Shown: positions 37,099 through 46,611 of the stretch, one piece after another | How positions within the stretch are numbered: position 1 is the stretch's first letter | Layout of the letters: every line of letters begins with the position of its first letter | From: Sphingomonas sp. 35-24ZXX | GTDB lineage: Bacteria > Pseudomonadota > Alphaproteobacteria > Sphingomonadales > Sphingomonadaceae | NCBI RefSeq assembly: GCF_000786215.1 | Contig: NZ_JROG01000003.1 | Coordinates: forward strand, 124,001 to 188,000 | DNA length: 64,000 nt | Reading direction: 5' to 3' | The notes under the pieces: model-generated | Told to the model about the DNA's origin: nothing | What the model saw: only the letters and a program-made list of their open reading frames with translations | The model's database searches: none | Position numbers and translations under genes: made by a program

Positions 37099-37184
37099 TT
37101 TGCCTGAAAGGCTGACTCTGGCTAAAGGGGCGACAGTTCCGACGGCCCTGTTGGCCACGCGGACAGATATTCAGGAGAAATTGC

Positions 37185-38603
37185 GTGGCCAGTGCCCCGA
37201 CCCTCGACCGCACCGACTATGTCGTTGCCGACATTGCGCTTGCCGATTTCGGCCGCAAGGAAATCACGATTGCCGAAACCGAAATGCCCGGCCTGATGGC
37301 GATCCGCGAAGAATATCGCGGTGAACAGCCGCTCAAGGGCGCGAAGATCACCGGTTCGCTGCACATGACGATCCAGACCGCCGTTCTCATCGAGACGCTG
37401 GTGGCTCTGGGCGCCGAAGTGCGTTGGGCAACCTGCAACATCTATTCGACCCAGGATCACGCCGCTGCCGCCATCGCCGCGCAGGGCATCCCGGTTTTCG
37501 CCATCAAGGGTGAGAGCCTGGAAGAGTATTGGGAATATGTCGATCGCATTTTCGACTGGGGCGCTGAAGAAGGCAACACCTGTAACCTGATCCTCGACGA
37601 CGGCGGCGATGCCACCATGTTCGCGCTCTGGGGCGCACGCGTCGAAGCCGGCGAAGAACTGTTCACGCCTTCGAACGAGGAAGAAGAGTATTTCGTCAAG
37701 GTCCTGAAGCGTCGTCTGGCGCAGACCCCGGGCTACCTCACCAAGACCGTGCAGAACATCAAGGGCGTTTCGGAAGAAACCACCACCGGTGTGCACCGCC
37801 TGTATGACCTCGCCAAGAAGGGCAAGCTGCCGTTCCCCGCGATCAACGTCAACGACTCGGTGACCAAGTCGAAGTTCGACAACAAGTACGGCTGCAAGGA
37901 ATCGCTGGTTGACGGCATCCGTCGCGGTACCGACGTGATGATGGCCGGCAAGGTCGCTGTCGTGTGCGGTTATGGCGATGTGGGCAAGGGTTCGGCAGCA
38001 TCGCTGCAGGGCGCCGGCGCTCGCGTCATCGTCACCGAAATCGATCCGATCTGCGCGCTGCAGGCCGCCATGGACGGCTTTGCCGTGCAGACGCTGGAAG
38101 ACGTGGTCGCAACCGCCGACATCTTCGTCACCACCACCGGCAACAAGGACGTCATCACCCTCGAGCACATGCGTGCGATGAAGGACATGGCGATCGTCGG
38201 CAACATCGGTCACTTCGACAATGAAATCCAGATCGGTGCTCTGGAAAACATGAAGTGGACCGAGATCAAGCCGCAGGTCGACCTGGTCGAATTCCCGGGC
38301 GGCAAGCGCATCATCATGCTGTCGAAGGGCCGTCTGCTCAACCTGGGCAACGCCACCGGCCACCCCAGCTTCGTTATGTCGGCCAGCTTCACCAACCAGG
38401 TGCTGGCGCAGATCGAACTGTTCAAGGGTGCCAACAACTACAACAACGACGTGTACGTTCTGCCCAAGCATCTCGACGAGAAGGTGGCACGCCTCCATCT
38501 CGAAAAGCTGGGCGTTAAGCTGACCGAGCTGACCAAGGAACAGGCCGACTATATCGACGTGTCGGTGACCGGTCCGTTCAAGAAGGACGAATACCGCTAC
38601 TGA
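37185..38603 (+). CDS. ahcY: Adenosylhomocysteinase
   Basis: AhcY splits S-adenosylhomocysteine to adenosine and homocysteine, relieving inhibition of methyltransferases. The 472-residue protein shows the NAD-binding [31 protein letters not shown], and the C-terminal KKDEYRY of the family. GTG 37185 is the start, with AGGAGA about 6 bases upstream. The high-AT stretch upstream carries a palindromic operator candidate; a strong terminator follows. Confidence 0.98.
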   Translation: MASAPTLDRTDYVVADIALADFGRKEITIAETEMPGLMAIREEYRGEQPLKGAKITGSLHMTIQTAVLIETLVALGAEVRWATCNIYSTQDHAAAAIAAQGIPVFAIKGESLEEYWEYVDRIFDWGAEEGNTCNLILDDGGDATMFALWGARVEAGEELFTPSNEEEEYFVKVLKRRLAQTPGYLTKTVQNIKGVSEETTTGVHRLYDLAKKGKLPFPAINVNDSVTKSKFDNKYGCKESLVDGIRRGTDVMMAGKVAVVCGYGDVGKGSAASLQGAGARVIVTEIDPICALQAAMDGFAVQTLEDVVATADIFVTTTGNKDVITLEHMRAMKDMAIVGNIGHFDNEIQIGALENMKWTEIKPQVDLVEFPGGKRIIMLSKGRLLNLGNATGHPSFVMSASFTNQVLAQIELFKGANNYNNDVYVLPKHLDEKVARLHLEKLGVKLTELTKEQADYIDVSVTGPFKKDEYRY

Positions 38604-38647
38604 TCCTGCAGGTCCCCGGCTTCGGCAGGGAACCTCGGACAGACAAG

Positions 38648-38680
38648 ACCCGCTCCGCTCATCGCGGGGCGGGTTTTTTG
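38648..38680 (+). terminator. Intrinsic terminator of ahcY
   Basis: A near-perfect G+C stem (ACCCGCTCCGC with GCGGGGCGGGT) is followed by six T's, about 45 bases after the ahcY stop. Confidence 0.88.
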
Positions 38681-38747
38681 TCGTTGCGCTCACGGCGGAC
38701 CGGGTTAGCGTAGGCGTATACGAAAAACGTCTCCGGGGAACATCATC

Positions 38748-41700
38748 ATGAAAGCTTTGCACTTTTCGGTCGCGCTTGCGGCGCTGGCTCTTTCCATGCC
38801 GGCGCTGGGCCAGGGCAAACCGGCCGACAAGGCCCCCGCCTGGGACGTCAACGCGCCGCCGATGAAGACACGCGCCATCCCGATCAAGGTCGACGAGGGC
38901 ACCTGGATGAACCTCGACGTCAGCCCCGATGGCAGCCGCATCGTCTTCGATCTGCTGGGCGACATCTATATCATGCCGGTGAGCGGTGGTGCTGCCACCC
39001 GCATTGCCGAGGGGCTGGCCTATGAACAGCACCCGCGTTTCTCGCCCGATGGCAGCCGCATCGCCTTCACCTCGGATCGCGGCGGCGGCGACAACATCTG
39101 GATCATGAACGCCGATGGATCGGACAAGCGCCAGCTGACCAAGGAAAGCTTCCGGCTGCTGAACAACCCGAGCTGGAGCCCCGACGGCCAGTATGTCGTC
39201 GCACGCAAGCACTTCACCACGGGGCGGTCGCTCGGCACCGGCGAGCTGTGGCTCTACCACGTCAGCGGCGGCAACGGTGTGCAACTGGTGAAGCGCCCCA
39301 GCGAAGCGCACCAGAAAGAACTGGGCGAGCCGATGTTCGCCCCCGATGGCAGCGGCATCTTCTACAGCAAGGATGCGACTGCCGGGCCGATCTTCGAATA
39401 TGCGCAGGACAGCAACGGCCAGCTGTTCGTGATCGAACGCTATGACATGGCCAGCGGCAAGGTCGAGCGGGTGACCGGCGGGCCTGGTGGCGCGGCGCGC
39501 CCGCAGCCGTCGCCCGATGGTCGCTATCTCGCCTTTGTCCGTCGCGAGCGCGCCAAGACCAAGCTGTATGTCCGCGACCTGCAGACAGGCGAGGAACGCA
39601 AGATCTATGACGCGATGGACCGCGACGTGCAGGAAACCTGGGCGGTGCACGGGGTTTACCCAAACATGGGCTGGACCGCCGACAGCGGCAAGGTGATCTT
39701 CTGGGCCGGCGGCAAGATCCGCTCGGTCGACGTGAAAAGCGGCGCGGACAGCATCATCCCGTTCAGCGTCAACGACACCCGCAGCATCATCGACCCCATC
39801 CGCCCGCAAAAGCCGGTCGCGCCCGATACCGTGGCGGTCACCATGCCGCGCTTTGCCAGCGTTTCGCCTGATGGCAGCCGCATGGTGTTCGAAGCCTTGG
39901 GCAAGCTGCACCAGCAGCCCGCAACCGGTGGCGCGGTGCAGCCGCTGGTCACCAACGGTGGCAGTGATTTCGAACTGTTCCCGGCCTATTCGCGCGATGG
40001 CAGCCAGATTGTCTACGTCAGTTGGGACGACAACCGGCTGGGCGAATTGCGCGTCGTGGGCGCAGGCGGGGGCGAAGCACGCACGATCAGCAAGACCCCC
40101 GGCCACTACCGCCGACCGCAATTCTCGCCCGATGGCCGCTTTGTCGTCTTCGAGGCCGGCGGGGGCGGCGGCTTGACGTCAGATGCCTGGGGCGCCCAGC
40201 CCGGCATTCATCTGCTCGACATCGCCAGCGGCCAGACGCGGCGGATCACCGACGATGGCAGCGAACCCCATTTCGGCGCGAACGGTGATCGCATCTTCTT
40301 CAGCAAGGGCGCGGGCGGCAAGCTGGCTTTGGTCAGCACCGATCTCAACGGCGAGGCAGAGCGCACCCATGCCAGCGGCGAGATGGTCAGCGGCTATGCG
40401 CTGTCGCCCGATGGCAAGACTTTGGCCTTCCGGCAGAACTATTCCGCATTCGTGATGCCGTTCATGGCAGGCGCGGTGGATCTCGGCGCAGGCCGGGGCG
40501 GCGGCGCGCTGCCTGCGGTGCAGGTGAGCGAGGGCGGGGCGACTTTCCTGCAATGGAGCCATCAGGGCCGGATGCTCAACTGGTCGCTCGGGCCGGTGGT
40601 CTATTCCGCCGATGCGAGCAAGGCGATCGCCGCCGGGCCGGTCACCAGGACCGACGCCAGGTTCGCGCCGCCGAAATCGGGCGTAGCGATCAACGTGACC
40701 GTAGCTGCCGACAAGCCTTCGGGCACCGTGGCGTTCACCAATGCCCGCATCGTGACGATGGCCAATGACGCTGGCGGCATCATCGAGCGCGGCACGGTGG
40801 TGGTGCGCGACAACCGGATCGTCGCGGTCGGCGCGAATGTTGCGGTTCCAGCAGGTGCACAGACGGTCGATGTCGCGGGCAAGACGATTATCCCGGGCCT
40901 GATCGATGCGCATGCCCATGGTCCGCAGGGACAGGATGACATCATCCCGCAGCAGAACTGGCATGCGGTGTCGCACCTCGCCTTGGGCGTGACGACGATC
41001 CACGACCCCAGCAATTCGGCGAGCGAGATCTTCGCGGCGGCCAGCTATCAGCGTGCGGGCAAGTATCTGGCCCCGCGCATCTTCTCGACCGGCGAAGTCG
41101 TCTATGGCGCCAAGGCGGCTGGCATTTTCGCCGAGATCGACAGCCTCGCCGATGCGCGTGCGCACACCACCCGGCTGAAGATGCAGGGTGCGCACAGCGT
41201 CAAGAACTACAACCAGCCCCGGCGCGAACAGCGCCAGCAGGTGGTGGCAGCAGCGCAGGCCGACGGGCTGGCGAGCGTCGCCGAGGGCGGGTCGCTGTTC
41301 GGCCAGGACATCACCATCATCGCGGATGGCAACACCACGCTCGAACACAATATCCCGCAGGAACGGCTGTACGAGGATGTCCGCAGCTTCTTCGCGCAGA
41401 GCAAGGTGGGTTATACGCCGACCTTGGTGGTCACCTTTGGCGGCATGGGGGCAGACCCCTACTGGCGCAGCCACACCGATGTGTGGCAGCACCCGATCCT
41501 GAGCAAGCACGTGCCCCGGCGGCGGCTGGAGGCGACCACGGTGCGCCGCGAGATCGGCCCCGAGGACGACTATGCCGATACCGCATCCGCGCGCGAGGCC
41601 TTGGAACTCGCCAAGCGCGGCGTACCCGTCGGCATCGGCGCGCATGGCCAGGAAGAGGGTCTTGCCTCGCACTGGGAGCTGTGGAGCTTCGTCAAGGGAG

Positions 41701-41957
41701 GCATGACGCCGCTCGAGGCATTGCGCACCGCGACAATCAGCGGCGCGCGGTCGCTGGGCTTCGACAAGGACATCGGTTCGATCGAGCCGGGGAAGCTTGC
41801 CGACATGGTGATCATCGATGGCGATCCGGTCGCCGATATCCGTCAGTCGGACAAGATCACCCATGTCATGCTCAACGGGCGGCTCTACGACGTGCCGACA
41901 ATGAACGAGACGGTGACCGGCAATGCCACGCTGAAGACATGGTACTGGGACAAGTGA
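38748..41957 (+). CDS. Exported PD40 beta-propeller/amidohydrolase fusion protein
   Basis: The 1069-residue protein has a signal peptide (MKALHFSVALAALALSMPALGQG), then about 620 residues of WD40-like PD40 repeats with recurring SPDGSRI (SPDGSRIVF, SPDGSRIAF, SPDGQYVVA), and a C-terminal amidohydrolase: IIPGLIDAHAHG (His-x-His metal pair), LEHNIPQERL, GIGAHGQEEGLASH. Such TolB-like/amidohydrolase fusions are widespread in sphingomonads and Bacteroidetes; substrates are unknown, possibly peptides or imides. It stands alone, with terminators on both sides. Confidence 0.88.
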   Translation: MKALHFSVALAALALSMPALGQGKPADKAPAWDVNAPPMKTRAIPIKVDEGTWMNLDVSPDGSRIVFDLLGDIYIMPVSGGAATRIAEGLAYEQHPRFSPDGSRIAFTSDRGGGDNIWIMNADGSDKRQLTKESFRLLNNPSWSPDGQYVVARKHFTTGRSLGTGELWLYHVSGGNGVQLVKRPSEAHQKELGEPMFAPDGSGIFYSKDATAGPIFEYAQDSNGQLFVIERYDMASGKVERVTGGPGGAARPQPSPDGRYLAFVRRERAKTKLYVRDLQTGEERKIYDAMDRDVQETWAVHGVYPNMGWTADSGKVIFWAGGKIRSVDVKSGADSIIPFSVNDTRSIIDPIRPQKPVAPDTVAVTMPRFASVSPDGSRMVFEALGKLHQQPATGGAVQPLVTNGGSDFELFPAYSRDGSQIVYVSWDDNRLGELRVVGAGGGEARTISKTPGHYRRPQFSPDGRFVVFEAGGGGGLTSDAWGAQPGIHLLDIASGQTRRITDDGSEPHFGANGDRIFFSKGAGGKLALVSTDLNGEAERTHASGEMVSGYALSPDGKTLAFRQNYSAFVMPFMAGAVDLGAGRGGGALPAVQVSEGGATFLQWSHQGRMLNWSLGPVVYSADASKAIAAGPVTRTDARFAPPKSGVAINVTVAADKPSGTVAFTNARIVTMANDAGGIIERGTVVVRDNRIVAVGANVAVPAGAQTVDVAGKTIIPGLIDAHAHGPQGQDDIIPQQNWHAVSHLALGVTTIHDPSNSASEIFAAASYQRAGKYLAPRIFSTGEVVYGAKAAGIFAEIDSLADARAHTTRLKMQGAHSVKNYNQPRREQRQQVVAAAQADGLASVAEGGSLFGQDITIIADGNTTLEHNIPQERLYEDVRSFFAQSKVGYTPTLVVTFGGMGADPYWRSHTDVWQHPILSKHVPRRRLEATTVRREIGPEDDYADTASAREALELAKRGVPVGIGAHGQEEGLASHWELWSFVKGGMTPLEALRTATISGARSLGFDKDIGSIEPGKLADMVIIDGDPVADIRQSDKITHVMLNGRLYDVPTMNETVTGNATLKTWYWDK

Positions 41958-41965
41958 CCCGAAAA

Positions 41966-42004
41966 TCCTCCTCCGCACCGTGACCGGGCGGGGGAGGAAT
42001 TTCT
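41966..42004 (+). terminator. Probable terminator after the amidohydrolase gene
   Basis: An 11-bp stem (41966-41976 with 41988-41998) is followed by ATTTCT on the plus strand and by ATTTTC on the minus strand. It is strong in stem but weak in T's. Confidence 0.5.
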
Positions 42005-42081
42005 CCACAGCCCGTTTTGCTCCAGCCCCAATCTGCGCTACGGCCCATCACGATGACGCGGACGCCCAATGAACGCCTGAA

Positions 42082-44445
42082 ATGGATGAGTCGGCCATGC
42101 TGGTAAGCAATGGCGGCCTGTTCCTGATCGCCCTCGTGCTGGCCCTGTGGACAGGCGGTGCGATCTGGGCGCTGGTGACCGGCCTGCAGATGCGCAGGTC
42201 TGCGGGCACCGCACGGCGTCAGCTGCGCCGCCTGACCCGCTTGATCGAATCGGGACCCGCCATCCCGCTGATCGTGCGATCGGATTCGCGGATCGAAGGG
42301 CCAGAGCGCGTCGCGCGCTGGCTGGGCCTCGATAAGCTGCCGCCCTATCTCGCCGAGCTGTCGCAGGAGGGCAAGGGCCTCTCGCGCGAGGCGCTGGATG
42401 CGCTGGGTGCGCAGATCACGACCGCGCAGAAAAGCGGCGCGCCGTTTTCGGCTGCGGTAACCGCCGCCCGATCGAACCGGCGGCTGCGGATCGAGGGGCG
42501 GCTGGCCGATCCGCAGACGATCGCGCCGGGTGCGGTGCTGCTGTGGTTCTACGACGCCACCGATGGCGAAACGCGCATGGCGGCTTTGGTCGAAGCCGAG
42601 GCAGAGGCCAGACGCGCCTTCGATGCGCTGTCGGGCCTGATCGAAGCGGCGCCAATCCCGATGTGGTTCCGCCGCGAAGACCTGTCGCTGCTGCTGGTCA
42701 ACAGCGCCTATGTCGAGGCAGTGGGCGGGGCGAATGCCGCCGACGTCGTTCAGGCCGGGCAGGAACTGGTCGAGACCGTCGACGGACTGACCCCGGTCGC
42801 GGTGGCTGCGCGCGCGATGGAAGCCAACACGGCCTCGCGCCGCACCGTGACCACCACCATCGCGGGTACACGGCGGGCGATGGATATTGTCGATCTGCCG
42901 ATCCGCGGGCGTGGCGTCGCGGGCTATGCCATCGATGTGCACGAGCTGATCCAGGCGCGCCAGGCGACCGAACGGTTCCGCGATGCGCAGCGCGACATGC
43001 TCGACAATCTGTCGGCCGGCGTGGCGCAGTTCGATTCCCAGCGCCGCCTGATCTTCGTCAACCAGCCCTTCGTCCGCATGTTCGCATTGAAGCCGCAATG
43101 GCTGCAGGACGGGTTGGAGTTCGAACGGCTGATCGACCGGATGCGCGAGGCCGGACGGGTCCCCGAGGTTCGCGATTTTCCCGCCTGGCGCGACGAGAAG
43201 CGCGAATGGTTCCAGGCGGCAGGCCCTTCCGACGAGGTGTGGCTGATCCCCGATGGCACCCATCTGCGCGCCATCGCCCAGCCGACGCCCGACAACGGCC
43301 TGTTGCTGATCTTCGAGGATCGCACCGAACAGGTGCAACTGGCCAGTGCGCGCGACACGCTGCTGCGGGTGCGCACCGCGACCTTCAACAACCTTTACGA
43401 GGCGCTCGCCGTGTTCACGTCCGACGGGCGTCTGCACCTGTGGAACACCCGCTTCGGCGCGGTGTGGGAGGTGGACGAGGGCGAGCTCGCCAAGCATCCG
43501 CGCGCCGACGAGCTGCTCAAGGCGATCGCGCCCAGGCTCAAGCGGCCTGCCCAGATTTCCGCACTGCGCGAGGTGATCCGCGCCGCCACGCTCGACCGGG
43601 CGCAGCGCGCCGGGCAGCTGGTGATGAAGGATGGCCGGGTGTTCGATTTCGTCGGCATTCCGTTGCCCGATTCGAGCGCGCTGTTCACGATGATCGACGT
43701 GTCGGACGCCAAGCGAATGGAAGACGCACTGCGCGAGCGCAACGAGGCGCTGGTCGAGGCCGACGCGATCAAGACGCGGTTCCTCGCCAACATGAGCTAC
43801 GAGTTCCGCACACCGCTGACCTCGATCGGCGGCTTTGCCGAACTGCTCGCAGGTGGCGTTGCGGGACCGCTCTCGGAACAGGGGCAGGAATATGCCCGCG
43901 CCATCATCGATTCGGTCGAACGGCTGTCGGCGCAGATCAACATGGTGCTCGATCTGAGCCAGAGCCAGGCAGGCACGCTGCCGCTGAAGCTGGAGCCGAC
44001 CGATATTGCGGGGCTGCTGCTTGAGGTGGCCAAAGGTGCGGCGGGGCTGGCCGGAGGCCGCAACATCGCGCTCGAACTCGACATCAAGGGCGAGCCCGGC
44101 AGTGCCGAGGTCGATCGCGCGCGCTTCGGTCAGGCGATCGCCGCCGTGGTCGACAATGCGCTGCGCTACACGCAGGAAGGTGGCCGAGTGCTGCTGCTGG
44201 GCGACCGGTTCCGCGGCAAGCTGCGCATCGTGGTATCGGACAACGGCCCGGGGCTGGATGCACGGGCCCAGGCGCGTGCGCTCGACGGCGTGCTGCAGGC
44301 TGACGAGGCCGGCGGCAAGCCGCTCCCGAAACGCTCGGGCCTGGGGCTGCCGCTGGCGAAGAATCTGATCGAGGCGCATGGCGGGCGGATGGAGCTGATG
44401 AGCGAACCCGGCGCTGGCACCATCGTCACCATCCTGATGCCATGA
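42082..44445 (+). CDS. divL: DivL-type cell-cycle tyrosine 'kinase' (histidine-kinase homologue)
   Basis: The 787-residue protein has an N-terminal membrane helix (about 10-32), several PAS domains (AAPIPMWFRREDLSLLLVN; LSAGVAQFDSQRRLIFVN; NLYEALAVFTSDGRLHLWN), a dimerisation helix with Tyr573 in place of His (NMSYEFRTPLTSI), and an HATPase domain (VVDNALRYT, VVSDNGPGLD, SGLGLPLAKNL). Tyr at this position is the hallmark of DivL, which signals DivK status to CckA and so to CtrA. The downstream order tsaE-amgK-murU-addBA is typical of sphingomonads. The ribosome site ahead of ATG 42082 is weak. Confidence 0.88.
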   Translation: MDESAMLVSNGGLFLIALVLALWTGGAIWALVTGLQMRRSAGTARRQLRRLTRLIESGPAIPLIVRSDSRIEGPERVARWLGLDKLPPYLAELSQEGKGLSREALDALGAQITTAQKSGAPFSAAVTAARSNRRLRIEGRLADPQTIAPGAVLLWFYDATDGETRMAALVEAEAEARRAFDALSGLIEAAPIPMWFRREDLSLLLVNSAYVEAVGGANAADVVQAGQELVETVDGLTPVAVAARAMEANTASRRTVTTTIAGTRRAMDIVDLPIRGRGVAGYAIDVHELIQARQATERFRDAQRDMLDNLSAGVAQFDSQRRLIFVNQPFVRMFALKPQWLQDGLEFERLIDRMREAGRVPEVRDFPAWRDEKREWFQAAGPSDEVWLIPDGTHLRAIAQPTPDNGLLLIFEDRTEQVQLASARDTLLRVRTATFNNLYEALAVFTSDGRLHLWNTRFGAVWEVDEGELAKHPRADELLKAIAPRLKRPAQISALREVIRAATLDRAQRAGQLVMKDGRVFDFVGIPLPDSSALFTMIDVSDAKRMEDALRERNEALVEADAIKTRFLANMSYEFRTPLTSIGGFAELLAGGVAGPLSEQGQEYARAIIDSVERLSAQINMVLDLSQSQAGTLPLKLEPTDIAGLLLEVAKGAAGLAGGRNIALELDIKGEPGSAEVDRARFGQAIAAVVDNALRYTQEGGRVLLLGDRFRGKLRIVVSDNGPGLDARAQARALDGVLQADEAGGKPLPKRSGLGLPLAKNLIEAHGGRMELMSEPGAGTIVTILMP

Positions 44446-44903
44446 CGCTGCGCATTGCCTCGCTCGACGCCATGGCGCAGCTTGGCCAGGCGCTCGCCGA
44501 TGCCGCGCAGCCCAGCGACACGATCGCCCTGTCGGGCGATCTGGGCGCGGGCAAATCGACACTGGCCCGCGCGATCCTCAATGCGCTGGGCTTTGCCGGC
44601 GACGTGCCCAGCCCGACTTTTGCGCTGATCCTGCCTTACGACCCGCCCGAAGTGCGCATCCCGGTCATCCATGCCGATTTCTATCGGCTGGAAGGCGCGA
44701 TGGAGCTCGACGAACTGGGGCTGGACGCGGGCGAGCCTGCGTTGCTGATCGCCGAATGGCCCGAGCGGGTCGGCGGACTGGCTGGGCCCGATACGCTGCA
44801 ATTGCGGATTGAAGGGACCGATGCTAGCGAGCGGCTCCTGACCGCGCAGCCCGGCTTGCACTGGCGTGAGCGGTGGCAGACTATTGCAGGTGGTGGATCT
44901 TGA
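44442..44903 (+). CDS. tsaE: tRNA threonylcarbamoyladenosine biosynthesis ATPase TsaE
   Basis: TsaE helps TsaB/TsaD make the t6A37 modification in ANN-decoding tRNAs. The 153-residue protein has Walker A GDLGAGKSTLARAIL, PSPTFALILPY and HADFYRLEGAMELDELGLD. Its start overlaps divL by 4 bases (ATGA). Confidence 0.94.
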   Translation: MTLRIASLDAMAQLGQALADAAQPSDTIALSGDLGAGKSTLARAILNALGFAGDVPSPTFALILPYDPPEVRIPVIHADFYRLEGAMELDELGLDAGEPALLIAEWPERVGGLAGPDTLQLRIEGTDASERLLTAQPGLHWRERWQTIAGGGS

Positions 44904-45886
44904 GCGCACGTGATTTGGTTATCCGCAGGTTTGCAGATGCGCATGGCTGGGCGGCGGCAGAGGTGCTGCCGATCCCCGGCGATGCCTCGTTCCGGCGCTA
45001 TTTCCGCATCGTCGATGGCGACCGCCGCGCGATCCTGATGGATGCGCCGCCACCAGAGGAAGACCCGCAGCCGTTTGTCGATGTGGCGCGCTATCTGACC
45101 GGCCAGGGGCTTCGCGCGCCCGCCATTCTCGCCGTCGATGCTGCGCAGGGGCTCGTGCTGCTCGAAGACTTCGGCGATGTGCGGATGCGCGAGACGGTCG
45201 ATGCGGGCAGTGCCGAGGCCGAGCGTGCCGTCTATACGCAGGCGATCGAGACCTTGGCGAAGTTGCACCGATGCCCGCCCGCCGATGTCGCGCCTTATGA
45301 TCGCGCGGTCTATCAGCGCGAGGCGGGGCTGCTGACCGAATGGTATTGCCCGGCACGCGGTCTGGATGTTGACGCAGAAGGCTATGTCCGAGCCTGGGAT
45401 GCCGTGCTCAATGGCATGGATGCGGCTGCACCTGCCGTGACGGTGCTGCGCGATTATCACGCCGAAAACATCATGCTGCTGCCCGATGGCGGGCAGGGGC
45501 TGCTCGATTTCCAGGACGCGCTGATAGGCGACCCGGCCTATGATCTGGTCTCGCTGCTGCAGGATGCAAGGCGCGATGTCTTGCCTGCGCTGGAGGCCGA
45601 GATGATCGCGCTGTACCGCGATCTGGCGCGCCCGGCCTATGATTTCGACACCGCCTATCACGTGCTGGGCGCGCAGCGGAACGCCAAGATCGTCGGCATT
45701 TTCGTGCGGCTGTGGAAGCGCGACGGCAAGCCGCGCTATCCGCTGATGATCCCGCGGGTATGGGGAGCGATGGAGCGCGATCTGACGCACCCGGCACTCG
45801 CACCGGTGGCTGCCTGGTTCGATGCCAACATCCCCGCCGAGCTGCGCGACCCTGGGCGCACTCTGGGCGGCGAGTTCGCGCTGTGA
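44900..45886 (+). CDS. amgK: Cell-wall sugar kinase AmgK (aminoglycoside-phosphotransferase fold)
   Basis: AmgK phosphorylates N-acetylmuramate and N-acetylglucosamine at the anomeric position during peptidoglycan recycling. The 328-residue protein shows VLLEDFGDV, the catalytic loop LRDYHAENIMLL and the metal loop LLDFQDALIGDPAYDLVSLLQDARRD. TTG 44900 overlaps the tsaE stop (TTGA). The next gene encodes the matching nucleotidyltransferase MurU, which strongly supports the assignment. Confidence 0.87.
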   Translation: MSARDLVIRRFADAHGWAAAEVLPIPGDASFRRYFRIVDGDRRAILMDAPPPEEDPQPFVDVARYLTGQGLRAPAILAVDAAQGLVLLEDFGDVRMRETVDAGSAEAERAVYTQAIETLAKLHRCPPADVAPYDRAVYQREAGLLTEWYCPARGLDVDAEGYVRAWDAVLNGMDAAAPAVTVLRDYHAENIMLLPDGGQGLLDFQDALIGDPAYDLVSLLQDARRDVLPALEAEMIALYRDLARPAYDFDTAYHVLGAQRNAKIVGIFVRLWKRDGKPRYPLMIPRVWGAMERDLTHPALAPVAAWFDANIPAELRDPGRTLGGEFAL

Positions 45887-46611
45887 ACGCCAGCCCCGCC
45901 TTTGCGCGTACCGCGATGGTCATGGCTGCAGGGCTCGGCAAGCGCATGCGCCCGCTGACCATCACCACGCCCAAGCCGCTGGTGCGGGTGGCGGGCAAGC
46001 CGCTGATCGATCATGTGCTCGATCATCTGGGGGATGCCGGCATGCGCCGGGTGATCGTCAACGTGCATTATCTGGCAGACTCGCTCGAGGCGCATCTCAA
46101 TGCGCGCGAACATCCGTTCGAGGTGATGATCTCCGACGAGCGCGATCTGCTGCTCGAAACCGGCGGCGGGCTGGTCAAGGCGCTGCCGATGATCGACGAG
46201 GACCCGTTCTTCTGCCTGAACAGCGACAATGTGTGGCTGGAAAGCGCACGCTCCTGCTTCGACGAACTGCGCGCCGCGTGGGACGACAGCCGCATGGACG
46301 CGCTGCTGCTGGTCGTTCCGCACACCCGCGCCTGTAACTATCAGGGCGTCGGCGATTTCCACCTCGACCAGATGGGCAGGGTCAGCCGCCGCAGGGCGGG
46401 TCATGTGGCGCCCTATATCTATACCGGCATCCAGCTGCTCTCGCGTCGCCTGCTGGTTGATCCGCCTGAAGGTGCGTTTTCGACCAATGTGCTGTGGAAC
46501 CGGGCGATCGAGGCCGACCGTCTGTTCGGCATCGCGCATCTGGGCCAGTGGTTCGATGTCGGTACGCCGGCTGCGATCAAGCCGACGGCCGAGGCGCTGC
46601 TGAATGATTGA
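45883..46611 (+). CDS. murU: N-acetylmuramate-1-phosphate uridylyltransferase MurU
   Basis: MurU makes UDP-MurNAc from the AmgK product, bypassing the fosfomycin-sensitive step. The 242-residue nucleotidyltransferase has the opening MVMAAGLGKRMRPLTITTPKPLV, LLLETGGGLVKAL, and NSDNVWL. GTG 45883 overlaps amgK by 4 bases (GTGA). The addB start overlaps its stop. Confidence 0.88.
   Translation: MNASPAFARTAMVMAAGLGKRMRPLTITTPKPLVRVAGKPLIDHVLDHLGDAGMRRVIVNVHYLADSLEAHLNAREHPFEVMISDERDLLLETGGGLVKALPMIDEDPFFCLNSDNVWLESARSCFDELRAAWDDSRMDALLLVVPHTRACNYQGVGDFHLDQMGRVSRRRAGHVAPYIYTGIQLLSRRLLVDPPEGAFSTNVLWNRAIEADRLFGIAHLGQWFDVGTPAAIKPTAEALLND

Noticed and set aside
36964-37184. SAM- or SAH-type riboswitch ahead of ahcY
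   Set aside because: GCTAAAGG recalls part of SAM-II, but the required stems and pseudoknot are not present; the palindrome is a better explanation.
37122-40121. 999-codon minus-strand frame across ahcY and the amidohydrolase gene
   Set aside because: It crosses two clear genes and their terminator, and the translation is low-complexity, as expected of an antisense shadow.
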